Shown: one piece after another, positions 27,424 to 36,860 of the stretch
Layout of the letters: each line of letters opens with the position of its first letter
Position numbering within the stretch: position 1 is the stretch's first letter
Source of the DNA: Phaeodactylibacter xiamenensis
GTDB taxonomy: Bacteria > Bacteroidota > Bacteroidia > Chitinophagales > Saprospiraceae
Direction of reading: 5' to 3'
Assembly: GCF_000759025.1 (NCBI RefSeq)
Contig: NZ_JPOS01000083.1
Span: forward strand, 248,001-312,000
Length of the DNA stretch: 64,000 nt
The notes under the pieces: generated by a model
The model's input: the letters and a program-made list of their open reading frames with translations, nothing else
Database searches by the model: none
What the model was told of the DNA's origin: nothing
Made by a program: the position numbers and the translations under genes

Positions 27424-29664
27424 TTAATCCGCCAGGATATCAATTTCTGCCATACAAGCCGCCCGCCCGCCATCAGTTGCCTGATGCACGCGGAGGGTTA
27501 AGTACCGGGCTTTCACAGGTTCCTTGAAGTAGTGCATCCGCTGAGTCGGATCATTCATCAGGTTCCCAAACCGGAAAGTTTCTCCCGGCATGAAGTACCT
27601 GCCATCGAGGCTGGTTTCCACCTGCCCGCCTTCCAGCTTGCTAAGGCTTCTGTCGGCTGGCGGAGTGTAGGCAAAACCAGTCAGGGTATGCTCACGACCC
27701 AGATCAATCGTCAGGTAGTGGGGCTCAGGGGAGGGCTCCGGGCACCAGGAAGTTTTTGGGTCACCATCAAAAGCCAGGGCGGCTTCATAGCCGACTTCCT
27801 TACTATCGGCGCGGAGGACCGTCCAATCCGTTTTGAGCAGTCCAAACACAGCGGCAGCTACACTCCCCTGCTCCCGGGCTGCGATTGCCCGCGCTTTCAC
27901 CAACCCTGAAGGTTGCATAAAAGGCGAGGAATACCGAAGCGCTTCTTCACCAGGCGTGGATCCGTCAGTGGTATAGTGAATGGCATATCCCCGGTTGAGG
28001 TTGCCCACTACATCTTCCCCGTGAGGCTTCCACCCAAAATCGTGCTGCTTTGGATGGATGTGGACTTGCCCCGTGCTGTCCCTGCTGATAACCAGCTGTG
28101 GCAGGCGAGGCCGGTAGTAATGAGCGGAAATCGTCGCAATAGCTGGTGGTAGCCGCCAGGCCGATACGACAAGCTTAAACCGCTGCGCAGTCACCTCCGG
28201 AAACCGCAGGATTCGCTGATAACCAATATTGCTGGCTGCTGCGAGGTGTTCCCATTGTCCATTCTGCCAGGCATACAGGGCATGAGCCTCCACTCTTTCG
28301 CTATGCGTGGTAATCGCTTCCTGAATGCGGAACCGGTTGGCAGTTATGGGTTCGGGGGCTTCGAGGATGATGGCGCTATCGCCTTTGGTAAGCAAGTGGA
28401 AAGTCGCAGGGTCATTATCCAGCACCTCTGCCGGACCTGAAGCCCCCTCCAGGAGATCCGCTCCATACGTTTCCTGAATCCGCTTCCCAACTTCTTCGAG
28501 CACAGCCACATCCTCATCAGAGAACCGCCCTTCCCGGTTAGGGGGGATATTCAGCAGGAAGACAGAATTACCGCCCACAGAACGTTCGTACATATCGTAC
28601 ACATCATCTGCGCTGCGTACCCGCTGTTTCGTATCATCCCGGAAAAACCAGCCTTCGCGGATGGAGGTGTTCGTCTCCGCCATTTGGTAATGCAGGTACC
28701 GCCCTTTCGCCAATTGCTCCCGTTCACCAATGGCTTCTGCGGTCAGGTCGCTGAAGTGGTTCATTTGGCGGGGATCTTCTTCGTAGGGTATGATGTTCCA
28801 CTCCGTATTGCGGGTTTTCCCGGCTTCATTCCCACACCAGCGCACGTCCTGCCGGCCAAAGACCACCGCTTCCGGTGCCAGTTGTTGAATTAGTTCCTTC
28901 CACGCCAGGTAATCGTACTGCTGCCCGCCTTTGCGCTTCGGGTGGGCGCCATCCAGCCATACCTCATGGATAGGACCGTACTCGGTCAGTAGCTCAAAAA
29001 GCTGATTGAGAAAATATTCGTTGTAGTCGTCCACTTTAAACCTGAATGTAGTGGTATCCTGAAAGGGCCGCCCCGGGACTGGCCGGGGAATCACCCGCTC
29101 GGTTGCCTTACTCAGGTTGCCATACAAACCTTCCGGATGTTCAATCTGGTAAAGGTCGGCTGGAGATAGATAAACGCCAAGCTGCAGATCGTATTTGCGG
29201 CAGGACTCAGCAAGGGCCCGCATCACATCTCCCTTCCCCTCTTCAAAAGGCGAGGACATAATACCGTGCGAGGTGTACCGCGTTTGCCAAAGACAAAATC
29301 CATCGTGGTGCTTCGCGGTAAAAATGACCCGTTTCATACCAGCTGCCTTCATAGCCCTGCACCATTGGTCGGTATCCAGATTTTTGAGGTCGAAAATCTG
29401 TGGATCTTCCATTCCCGTCCCCCACTCCATCCGGGTAAAGGTATTGGGGCCAAAGTGGATAAAGGCGATGAACTCATTGCGCAGAGCAGCGCACTGATTG
29501 GGCGTAGGCACCACATGGGCAGCTTTCAGAAGGATGGAATCAGGCGTATCATCGGAGTCAACTTCGATAGTGCTTGCAGTGGGCATCAACAAGTCTGTAG
29601 GGTCACTTGGGGTGCAAGCTCCAAGCCAGCTCAAGGCCAGTAAAGGGAGTAATAGTCGTGACAT
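27424..29664 (-). CDS. GH29 alpha-L-fucosidase lipoprotein
   Basis: 746 aa with a lipoprotein signal (LALSWLGAC). The GH29 catalytic domain spans about 50-400: FIHFGPNTFTRMEWGTG, AKHHDGFCLW and EVWLDGAHPK, where Asp near residue 236 is the expected nucleophile. A beta-sandwich follows, then a chitobiase-type segment (YTTDGSTPGEEAL) and a C-terminal F5/F8-type discoidin domain (WCPEPSPEPHYLTIDLGREHTLTGF). It cleaves fucose from extracellular glycans, probably marine or algal fucans, though it is not inside a recognisable polysaccharide-utilisation locus. Confidence 0.92.
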   Translation of the reverse strand: MSRLLLPLLALSWLGACTPSDPTDLLMPTASTIEVDSDDTPDSILLKAAHVVPTPNQCAALRNEFIAFIHFGPNTFTRMEWGTGMEDPQIFDLKNLDTDQWCRAMKAAGMKRVIFTAKHHDGFCLWQTRYTSHGIMSSPFEEGKGDVMRALAESCRKYDLQLGVYLSPADLYQIEHPEGLYGNLSKATERVIPRPVPGRPFQDTTTFRFKVDDYNEYFLNQLFELLTEYGPIHEVWLDGAHPKRKGGQQYDYLAWKELIQQLAPEAVVFGRQDVRWCGNEAGKTRNTEWNIIPYEEDPRQMNHFSDLTAEAIGEREQLAKGRYLHYQMAETNTSIREGWFFRDDTKQRVRSADDVYDMYERSVGGNSVFLLNIPPNREGRFSDEDVAVLEEVGKRIQETYGADLLEGASGPAEVLDNDPATFHLLTKGDSAIILEAPEPITANRFRIQEAITTHSERVEAHALYAWQNGQWEHLAAASNIGYQRILRFPEVTAQRFKLVVSAWRLPPAIATISAHYYRPRLPQLVISRDSTGQVHIHPKQHDFGWKPHGEDVVGNLNRGYAIHYTTDGSTPGEEALRYSSPFMQPSGLVKARAIAAREQGSVAAAVFGLLKTDWTVLRADSKEVGYEAALAFDGDPKTSWCPEPSPEPHYLTIDLGREHTLTGFAYTPPADRSLSKLEGGQVETSLDGRYFMPGETFRFGNLMNDPTQRMHYFKEPVKARYLTLRVHQATDGGRAACMAEIDILAD

Positions 29665-29856
29665 AGACGCTTTTGTATTCTACCTTGAAGATACCGCTTT
29701 CAAAGCATCAGACCATCCCTCCTTTAAGAAAATGCTAAGGAAAATTTTAAAAATGCGTTAAGCTTCTGACCGACAGAAACATAAAGTAATTAAAAGGAGT
29801 CTATTTTCATATAAAAAGGGCGCTGCCCTTCCTGTTAACACCAAAAACGATTAGCT

Positions 29857-31005
29857 ATGAAAAACTTGCTTTACCCTTGTATGGCGCTGATCCTAAGCCT
29901 TTCCACCCTGTCCTCCTGTACTAAAGATGAAGAAACCGCGTCCCCCACCGGGCCCGCTATCTGGAGCAAATGGGCACCTCATCAGCCTGCTGCCCCTGAC
30001 CTCACCGACAAAATCAGCAACTCAATGCTCCATGGCGGGTGGACGGTTTCAACTTCTCTGGAGAATCCTACCTTTGAAGGATTTGATGACCCGGCATTAT
30101 TGGACAATATTACTCAGGAGCTGTCTGCTGCTCAGGTCCCCGAAAACCTGATACAGGAACGCCTCACTTTATTGCAAGACCCTGGTTTTCAATTTAAAGT
30201 CAGCAATGATCCCAATACAGCCCGGTTGCTGCTGACCACTGTCAACCACTCTAATGAAGTGGTAAAATCAGTTTCCGAAGCCGTATTTGCCATGCTGTCC
30301 CAAAACGCCCGGCGGCTAATCATTACAGACAATCCCCCCGCCGGAGGGATCAGTGGTTCTTCCATGACGACCATCGACCGCCGGGTGTACAGTTGGGCGA
30401 GCCTTTTCAAAGGCAGCGATGGAAAAGATATGCGCGCTGAATGGTTCAATGAAGCGGCGGAAATCAGTTACCTGGTTTCCGAAATCACCCCTCCGTCTAA
30501 AAATGCCCAAATCCTCCAAATATTACTCCAAACGCTGTACATCATGCATGACTATGCCTCTTTTCTGGATGCTGAAAATTCCGGATCCATCGCCAACCGG
30601 GGTATCAGAGACAATCTGGCCTGGCTGTTCCTCACCCTCCACCATCCCGATGAGGCGCAGGAAGACCAGCTTCGTGGCCGGTACTTCAATCACCCGGACG
30701 CCAAAAAACCGGGCGATAATCCCAATACTTCCGATTTTGACGAATCTACCGTCAATACCATGTTTGAATTAGTAGAACGTATGCGCGAAAATGGCTATGC
30801 CTCTGCTCCGGATCTGCCCTATCAGCCCGTACCCAACTGGTTCGCAGAACAATACGAAACTTTGACCGGGGCACCAATGCCAAACGGCAATTTTGCAGAT
30901 CAGGCTGCCATTGACCTGGCGATTAAGGCTTGCAATACGTTCCTGGATAACCGAACAGACGCTCGTAACTTCGTCAAAGACTACTACGGAGTTGAATTCC
31001 CGTAG
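29857..31005 (+). CDS. Hypothetical lipoprotein
   Basis: 382 aa with a lipoprotein signal (LSLSTLSSC). The mature part is mostly helical and rich in Asn, Asp and Pro, with no repeats or motif I can assign. Single gene with an independent orientation, convergent with the small membrane protein gene at 31074. Confidence 0.65.
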   Translation: MKNLLYPCMALILSLSTLSSCTKDEETASPTGPAIWSKWAPHQPAAPDLTDKISNSMLHGGWTVSTSLENPTFEGFDDPALLDNITQELSAAQVPENLIQERLTLLQDPGFQFKVSNDPNTARLLLTTVNHSNEVVKSVSEAVFAMLSQNARRLIITDNPPAGGISGSSMTTIDRRVYSWASLFKGSDGKDMRAEWFNEAAEISYLVSEITPPSKNAQILQILLQTLYIMHDYASFLDAENSGSIANRGIRDNLAWLFLTLHHPDEAQEDQLRGRYFNHPDAKKPGDNPNTSDFDESTVNTMFELVERMRENGYASAPDLPYQPVPNWFAEQYETLTGAPMPNGNFADQAAIDLAIKACNTFLDNRTDARNFVKDYYGVEFP

Positions 31006-31015
31006 ACACTGACCG

Positions 31016-31047
31016 CTCAGGCGGCGATGGCACGGCCGCCGCCTGAG
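31016..31047. terminator. GC-rich hairpin between convergent genes
   Basis: Perfect 10-bp stem CTCAGGCGGC / GCCGCCTGAG starting 11 bp after the lipoprotein stop. No U-run follows, so termination efficiency is uncertain. Confidence 0.45.
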
Positions 31048-31073
31048 ACCAACTGCCTTACCTTGCTCCCGAT

Positions 31074-31322
31074 TCAGCCCCTCGCCAATAACTCTTCCCG
31101 GACCGCTTTCAATTCGGAATAATAAGTCAGGGGCCCGGCCAGCGAGCAAATAGCGATAGTCAGGATGGGCCAATTTAAGTCTTCTCCATTCATATAATCT
31201 CGGGTGACGGAATAAAATAGCGCAACAATAATCGGGATAAAAATACCGATCATCGTTTTCAGGCCTTTTTCTTTCTTCGTCAACTCTTCTTTGGATAGAT
31301 CCGTTAGTTTTGGTTTAGCCAT
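31074..31322 (-). CDS. Small two-span membrane protein
   Basis: 82 aa: a charged N-terminus (LSKEELTKKEKGLK), two membrane spans (about 22-42 and 52-68) and a short basic-acidic tail. It resembles small inner-membrane proteins common in Bacteroidota. No function known. Confidence 0.65.
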   Translation of the reverse strand: MAKPKLTDLSKEELTKKEKGLKTMIGIFIPIIVALFYSVTRDYMNGEDLNWPILTIAICSLAGPLTYYSELKAVREELLARG

Positions 31323-31578
31323 AATTTAACCTTTTTAGCGTTGAAATGGGAAATATCCAGCCCAGGTTATCCAATCATTGAACAGCACTGGGTTGCCTTT
31401 ACAAAACATTTACAGCAAAACACTGTGCACTTTTCAGATCAACTCTCAGCAATATACAGTAAAAAAGATAAAGGCATACAAGAAGACCTCATGCCCGAAT
31501 TAATGACCTGTTATCCAGGCATTTGGTTTATTAATCTGCACTATTTTATTCCTTGAGCATGACCATTTCCGTACTGAT

Positions 31579-33468
31579 TCACCCTGTGGGCTGCAGCACA
31601 CTATTCTTAAGATACTGTGATATGAAAATCCGAATTTCTGTGCCCTTCTCAGGCTGACTGCTTTCCATTTCCGCTTCCAGTTTCCGCAAAAAAGCCCGGA
31701 TAAGGCGGGAACCGAAGCCTTTCTGAACCGTTTCCGGGTGCATGCCCACACCATCATCCTTCACTTCAACGAGCAGGCGCCCACCCGTTTCTTCAATGCT
31801 GACCCAGATATTACCCTTTTGTAATCCCTCAAAGGCATACTTGTAAGCATTAGTCAGGAGTTCATTAAGAATCAGGCCGAGCGGAATCATCACAGAGACA
31901 TCCAGCAGTAGGTTGGGCACTTCCTGGTGCAGCATAATGGTCTTATCTCTAGGCCGGTAGGAAGCCTCCAGGTTGCTGCAGAGATTGGCAACATACTCTG
32001 GCAGGTTGACCTGGCTCAGGTTTTCTCCAGTATATAAGTGATGATGGATAATCGACATTGAGCGTACCCGGTTTTCCCCGTCGCTCAGAGCTTCCAGGGC
32101 GGAGGGCTCCTCGATATAGCGGGCCTGCAACTGCAGAAGGCTGGAGATGATTTGAAGGTTGTTTTTTACCCGGTGGTGAATTTCCTTAATAAGGTACTCT
32201 TTCTCTTCCAGTGCAACCGCCAGTTGCTCCTGCTGACGGCGGTACTTGCGGTACAGCCCATAGAGGAAGATACTCAGCCCGGTGATAAGCACTAAGCCAA
32301 CAATCCCAATGGTGATCGTCCGGTTTTTCTGGCTGATGACGGCTCTGGCGGTTTGGTTCTCCAGGTCCAGCATAGCAATTTGCTGTTGCTTTTTTTCCGT
32401 CTCGTACTGCGCAGACAGCTCATTGATACGGTTGAGCCGCTCGATGCCCGTAACGCTGTCGCTCAGCGTTTTGAATTGCTCCAGCGCTTCAAAGCCACGG
32501 CGGTAATCCCCAGTCTGCCGATAGGCTTTGATCAGCAGTTCGTAGGCTTCAGCCCGGTCTTTGAGCCCCATGGAGTATGTGGAATCCGTTTGTGGCAACA
32601 ACATACTAATGCCGCGTTCATACTCCCCCTCCTCAATTAAGAAATCAGCCAGCAGCCGGCGGCTGGCCGCACTCAGGTCGGGTACATTGATGGAATCAGC
32701 GAGGCGGGCGCAGGCTTCAGCGTAAGGAGCTGCAGCTTCCCACTTGTCCATTCGGGTAAGAATGTGCGCCATATTGTAGCGGTTGAGGACTTTGTCATAG
32801 TCGCCCTCTGTGGCCTCGCCGATTTGGTAAGCCCGTTCGTAGTGAGTGTAGGCTGCTGTAAAATCACCCTTGTTTTCATAAGCAACTCCCAGGTTGGTGT
32901 AAGCAATCTGTTCCTGTAACAGATTACCAGAGAATTGAGCCAAGGCTAGAGTCTCATTTAAGGTAATGATGGCGTCCTCCATACGGTCTGCCTCGCTGTA
33001 CAGGTGTCCCAGCTTATTACCTGTATCCAGGATTCCAACTGTATCCTGTATGGATTCGTAGGCGCGGTAAGCTTCAAGGACGGCCTCCATGCTTTTCGAG
33101 AAATCCCCCATATCAGAATACAAATTGGCCTTAGCCATATTGACGGCAGCTACCAGCCGGGGATGTTTGGCAGCCCGATGAAAAGCCTCGTAACGATTGA
33201 AATAAGCCTTGCTCTCTTCAAACCGGTTCAGGTTCTTGTTGAAGATACCATAGTAATACCAAACCACGTCCTCTTTATAACGGCTGCTGTCTGCCGTGTA
33301 AAAACTTTCGATATCCCCGAGGATACGAAGGCTCTCTCCTGGCTGCGACCGGGCCTGTGCCCAGGCTTCGTTTAATAAGGAGTCAATGGTAAGCTGCACT
33401 TCGCTTTTCTGAGCATGCAGAACAGCCACAACAACGAGGCAAAGCATCAGAAACAATTGTTTTTTCAT
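31579..33468 (-). CDS. TPR sensor histidine kinase (HisKA_2 type)
   Basis: 629 aa. A signal peptide precedes about eight TPR units (residues 40-330), then a coiled segment, one membrane span (about 375-395) and a HisKA_2 dimerisation domain with phospho-acceptor His near residue 430 (KEIHHRVKNNLQIISSLL). The HATPase domain has the N-box LILNELLTNAYKYAF and G-box DDGVGMH. Its partner is probably the receiver-HTH protein at 39304, which lies beyond the divergently transcribed exporter genes. Confidence 0.88.
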   Translation of the reverse strand: MKKQLFLMLCLVVVAVLHAQKSEVQLTIDSLLNEAWAQARSQPGESLRILGDIESFYTADSSRYKEDVVWYYYGIFNKNLNRFEESKAYFNRYEAFHRAAKHPRLVAAVNMAKANLYSDMGDFSKSMEAVLEAYRAYESIQDTVGILDTGNKLGHLYSEADRMEDAIITLNETLALAQFSGNLLQEQIAYTNLGVAYENKGDFTAAYTHYERAYQIGEATEGDYDKVLNRYNMAHILTRMDKWEAAAPYAEACARLADSINVPDLSAASRRLLADFLIEEGEYERGISMLLPQTDSTYSMGLKDRAEAYELLIKAYRQTGDYRRGFEALEQFKTLSDSVTGIERLNRINELSAQYETEKKQQQIAMLDLENQTARAVISQKNRTITIGIVGLVLITGLSIFLYGLYRKYRRQQEQLAVALEEKEYLIKEIHHRVKNNLQIISSLLQLQARYIEEPSALEALSDGENRVRSMSIIHHHLYTGENLSQVNLPEYVANLCSNLEASYRPRDKTIMLHQEVPNLLLDVSVMIPLGLILNELLTNAYKYAFEGLQKGNIWVSIEETGGRLLVEVKDDGVGMHPETVQKGFGSRLIRAFLRKLEAEMESSQPEKGTEIRIFISQYLKNSVLQPTG

Positions 33469-33648
33469 CGGAGGTCGGTTTCCAGTTTATAGAGGGTTTG
33501 GAAATCAAAATCACCCCATGAAGATAGGGCATATCTCCTCAGCTTGCACGCTCTTCTCTCAAAACTATCCGAACGGGTAGCTTCCTGCCGGGGATATCCC
33601 TGTAGCTTGCAGACGTATTCTGATACCAAACCTTTTACACCCAAAACC

Positions 33649-35919
33649 ATGCATATATTCCAACCACTCCTGCGATTGAGTTACACCCGTCCAAAGACGA
33701 CTTTACTGGCGCTTTTCGCCATCACCTTGTTAATGGCAGGGGGACTGAACCAACTGGAAACCCGCAACAGCTTCGACGGTGAACTTCCTGCCGATGATCC
33801 CATCAATCAGGGCATTGAAGCCGCCAAAGCAACATTCGGAGAACGAAGCATCGTGCTGATCGGGCTCGAAACCGGATCCGTATACTCTCCGGAGGCCGCC
33901 CAAAAGATCATCGATATTTCCAATGAGTTGGCGAAGGTTCCCCATGTGCTTTCTGATGAAATCGTAAGCCTGGCAACCCTCTCCAACGTCAGTCATCGGG
34001 ACTGGGGGCTGGAAACCGGCGGATTTCTGGATGAGCTGCCGGCCGATGAAGCCGCCTGGCAGCAACTCAAAGCAGATGTGGCAGGCAATGCCATGGTCCT
34101 TGACCGGCTGGTTAGTGCCGACGAATCCCTCACGGTTATTGCAGCTGCCCTTGAAGAGGGCTTCGAGGGAGGTACGGTGTATGATGCTGTTTCGGAGCTC
34201 GCGGATCACTATGCGGGCCCGGAACGCATCCACATTACCGGAGCGCCGATCCTGGTAGAAGATGTGCAGCGTGGAATCAGTGGCGATTCCCGCCGCTTCA
34301 TACCCATTGCCATTGTGCTGATCTTCATTGGCTTCTACATCTCCTTCCGGAGGCTACCGGGCGTGCTGCTACCGGTGGGCATGGTCATCATGAGCATACT
34401 GTGGACGATGGGTTTCATGGGCTACGCCGGGCTGCCGGTCACCGTGGTCTCCAATGCCCTGCCGGTGATTATGGTAGCGGTGGCCTCTTCCTACGCCATC
34501 CACTTCATGAATGCTTACTACCGGCTGGCGGATCAGCACAGTACCGGCCCTGCTTTGGCGGAAGCCACCCTGCAAAAAATCGGATTGCCTATCCTGATTA
34601 CCGGGCTGACATCAGCTCTGGGCTCCGCAAGCCTTCTGATTTTCAAAATCACCTCCCTGCGGGAGTTTGGTATTATCGGCTCCGTTGGCTTTTTATTAGC
34701 CACGGTGATTTGCCTGACTTTTCTGCCGGCAGTATGCGCACTGCTGAAGCCGCCTGCGGGCAAAGCTTACCAATCAGCCGGGCTACAGCGCTTCCTGCGT
34801 TCGCTTACGCAAATGGCACAGGGGCACCGGCGCGCTATTACAGTGGCCTATTTACTGCTCATTGCCGGTGCGGTTTACTTCATCGGGCAGGTGAAAATCG
34901 GAGATGACTACCTGAAGTTCTTCCCTAAATCCCATCAGGGGCGTGTTGCGGCGGAGACCTTCAACGACAAACTCAGCGGGGTACGCACTATGGATATCGT
35001 GGTGGATGCCACGGCCTACGGCGGCATTAAAGACGAAGCCTTTTTCCGTAACCTGAACGGCTTTCAGGATTACCTCATGGATTACGAAGAAGTCGGGCAT
35101 ACCTACTCCTACCGGGATGTAGTACATCACTTAAGTACCAACCTAAACGGGGAAACCGATGCCCTGCCCGGCAGCTCCGAAATTGCACAGTACCTGATGC
35201 TCCACGAGATGTCAGCCACCCCGGGCGAGGTCTTTGCGCTCCGCTCCGAAGACGATAATCAGGCCCGCATTCAGGTCTTCCTGAAATCATCAGACCCCGA
35301 AGTGCATCAGGCGCTTTACGAAGATATACAGCGTGATGCAGCCCGCTTTTTCCCGGAAGGGAATACGCCTCTGACATTTGGCGGAGACGTCATGCACCGC
35401 ATCGCCCTCGGCACCTACATCGTGGAGGGGAAGGTACAGAACATCATCCTTGCCCTGCTGATCGTTTTTCTCAGCTGCCTGATCATTTTCCGGTCCCTGC
35501 CCAAGAGCCTGATGGCGCTGTTACCCATTACCGTTTCTCTGCTGATGGTCTTTGGGCTGATGGGCGTAATCGGCATACGGCTGGGTATTAGCACTGCCCT
35601 GCTTACCGCCATGATTGTGGGCATAGGCGTGGATTTTGCTGTGCACTACCTGGTGGGCTACTTCCGTGACCGGGAGGAAATGCCGGCAGATGAAGCTATC
35701 ACTCATAACAGCCTCCACACCGGGCAGGCCATTGCTTACGATGCCGCTTCCAATATCGCTGGCTTCAGCGTGCTGTCGTTTTCAGGCTTCCTGCCGGTAC
35801 AGCACTTTGGCTGGCTGCTGGCCCTGTCCATGCTGCTCATATTTCTGAACACCATGGTGCTGTACCCTGCCCTGCTTACGCAAAAAGAACGGCAACTGGC
35901 TACCCCCGAATTTGCATAA
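33649..35919 (+). CDS. RND-superfamily exporter (MMPL type)
   Basis: 756 aa from the ATG at 33649, chosen because the upstream 35 codons have no membrane or coding character. Two homologous halves, each with a first span, a large periplasmic loop and about five spans, give the twelve-span RND plan without the tripartite-pump features of AcrB. Conserved blocks include GVLLPVGMVIMSILWTMGFM and MIVGIGVDFAVHYLVG. MMPL-type exporters move lipids, hopanoids and other hydrophobic molecules. It heads an apparent operon with a LolA-like protein, a barrel protein and a hydrolase. Confidence 0.88.
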   Translation: MHIFQPLLRLSYTRPKTTLLALFAITLLMAGGLNQLETRNSFDGELPADDPINQGIEAAKATFGERSIVLIGLETGSVYSPEAAQKIIDISNELAKVPHVLSDEIVSLATLSNVSHRDWGLETGGFLDELPADEAAWQQLKADVAGNAMVLDRLVSADESLTVIAAALEEGFEGGTVYDAVSELADHYAGPERIHITGAPILVEDVQRGISGDSRRFIPIAIVLIFIGFYISFRRLPGVLLPVGMVIMSILWTMGFMGYAGLPVTVVSNALPVIMVAVASSYAIHFMNAYYRLADQHSTGPALAEATLQKIGLPILITGLTSALGSASLLIFKITSLREFGIIGSVGFLLATVICLTFLPAVCALLKPPAGKAYQSAGLQRFLRSLTQMAQGHRRAITVAYLLLIAGAVYFIGQVKIGDDYLKFFPKSHQGRVAAETFNDKLSGVRTMDIVVDATAYGGIKDEAFFRNLNGFQDYLMDYEEVGHTYSYRDVVHHLSTNLNGETDALPGSSEIAQYLMLHEMSATPGEVFALRSEDDNQARIQVFLKSSDPEVHQALYEDIQRDAARFFPEGNTPLTFGGDVMHRIALGTYIVEGKVQNIILALLIVFLSCLIIFRSLPKSLMALLPITVSLLMVFGLMGVIGIRLGISTALLTAMIVGIGVDFAVHYLVGYFRDREEMPADEAITHNSLHTGQAIAYDAASNIAGFSVLSFSGFLPVQHFGWLLALSMLLIFLNTMVLYPALLTQKERQLATPEFA

Positions 35920-35920
35920 A

Positions 35921-36008
35921 CCGACGACGAAGTAGTTTGGGACCAAACATGACTTCGTGCCTGCCCGACATGCCAAGGCAGGCGGGTCGGCATACACTCG
36001 TGCGTCGG
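35921..36008. repeat. Intergenic palindromic element with three-way-junction potential
   Basis: An outer stem CCGACG (35921-35926) / CGTCGG (36003-36008) encloses two hairpins: ACGAAGT.GTTTGG / CCAAAC..ACTTCGT at about 35927-35958 and GCCTGCC / GGCAGGC at 35959-35983. It sits between the exporter and the LolA-like gene. It resembles a dispersed palindromic repeat and may lower or modulate read-through. Confidence 0.55.
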
Positions 36009-36080
36009 GTTTGTGCCTAACGCCCAAACCTCTCCGTTCCGAGCATAACCTCATTTTTCAATCCCCAAAAATTCGATACG

Positions 36081-36857
36081 ATGATTTTGGCATTCACTTT
36101 GATTGTAACCCTGTTTTCCGCACCTCTACTGCCCGATGCTGCGGCTATCATGGAAGCCCACCGTCAGGCTACTGCTGTGCAGGACCTCACCGGGCAGCTG
36201 ACATACACCAATATTAGCAAGTCGGGCAGAAAACAGACCCGCACCCTGCAGCAGTACATCCTGCGCACCGACAAGGGCGACTACACCTACAACCTGCTGC
36301 TGGAATTTACAGACCCGCAGGACGTGGCTGGCACGGCAACGCTAACGATTCAGCAGGAGCGCAAAGATGACGAGCAGTGGCTTTACCTGCCTGCCCTTCG
36401 CATGAGTAAGCGCATTTCGCCCAGCAAAAAGTCCGACCGGTTTATGGGCACGGAGATCACCTACGAAGACCTCTCCGGCCACCTTTCAGAACCCATCGAC
36501 GACTATCAGTATACCCTGCTGGGGGAAGAAACCATCAACGGCCGATCAGCCTACAAGCTCGAAGCGCTGCCCCGAGAGGGCCTGCGTACCCAATACGGCA
36601 AACGGTTGTTGTGGATTGACCAAGCTACTCACCTGATGGTGCAGACCCGCTTTTATGGCCACAAAGGCGAACACCTGAAAACCTACACCGCCACAGACAT
36701 CCGGCCAGTCGGCTCAGGCGGGCACCACCGTGCACATCAAATCAAAATGGAGAATGTACAGACAGGCAATACCACAAAGGTGCAGTACAGCGGCTTTGCG
36801 ATCAACGCTGGCGTAGATGCGGCCATGTTTTCGACTACCTGGATGGAAACCCGTTAA
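36081..36857 (+). CDS. Outer-membrane lipoprotein-sorting (LolA-like) protein
   Basis: 258 aa. A short hydrophobic N-terminus acts as signal peptide. The body is an incomplete beta-barrel of the LolA/LolB type with LLLEFTDPQDVAGTATLTIQ, LYLPALRMSKRISPSKKSDRFMGTEITYEDL and a YKLEALP segment. This subtype typically sits next to MMPL exporters and is thought to carry their hydrophobic cargo through the periplasm. The gene order here fits that role. Confidence 0.82.
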   Translation: MILAFTLIVTLFSAPLLPDAAAIMEAHRQATAVQDLTGQLTYTNISKSGRKQTRTLQQYILRTDKGDYTYNLLLEFTDPQDVAGTATLTIQQERKDDEQWLYLPALRMSKRISPSKKSDRFMGTEITYEDLSGHLSEPIDDYQYTLLGEETINGRSAYKLEALPREGLRTQYGKRLLWIDQATHLMVQTRFYGHKGEHLKTYTATDIRPVGSGGHHRAHQIKMENVQTGNTTKVQYSGFAINAGVDAAMFSTTWMETR

Positions 36858-36860
36858 TCC

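Noticed and set aside
31341-31556. 71-codon plus-strand frame
   Set aside because: Lies in the gap before a minus-strand gene, with no family features, no promoter and no conserved neighbour; probably chance.
33544-33648. 35-codon N-terminal extension of the RND exporter
   Set aside because: Composition unlike a membrane protein start; the Met at 33649 directly precedes the typical first segment.
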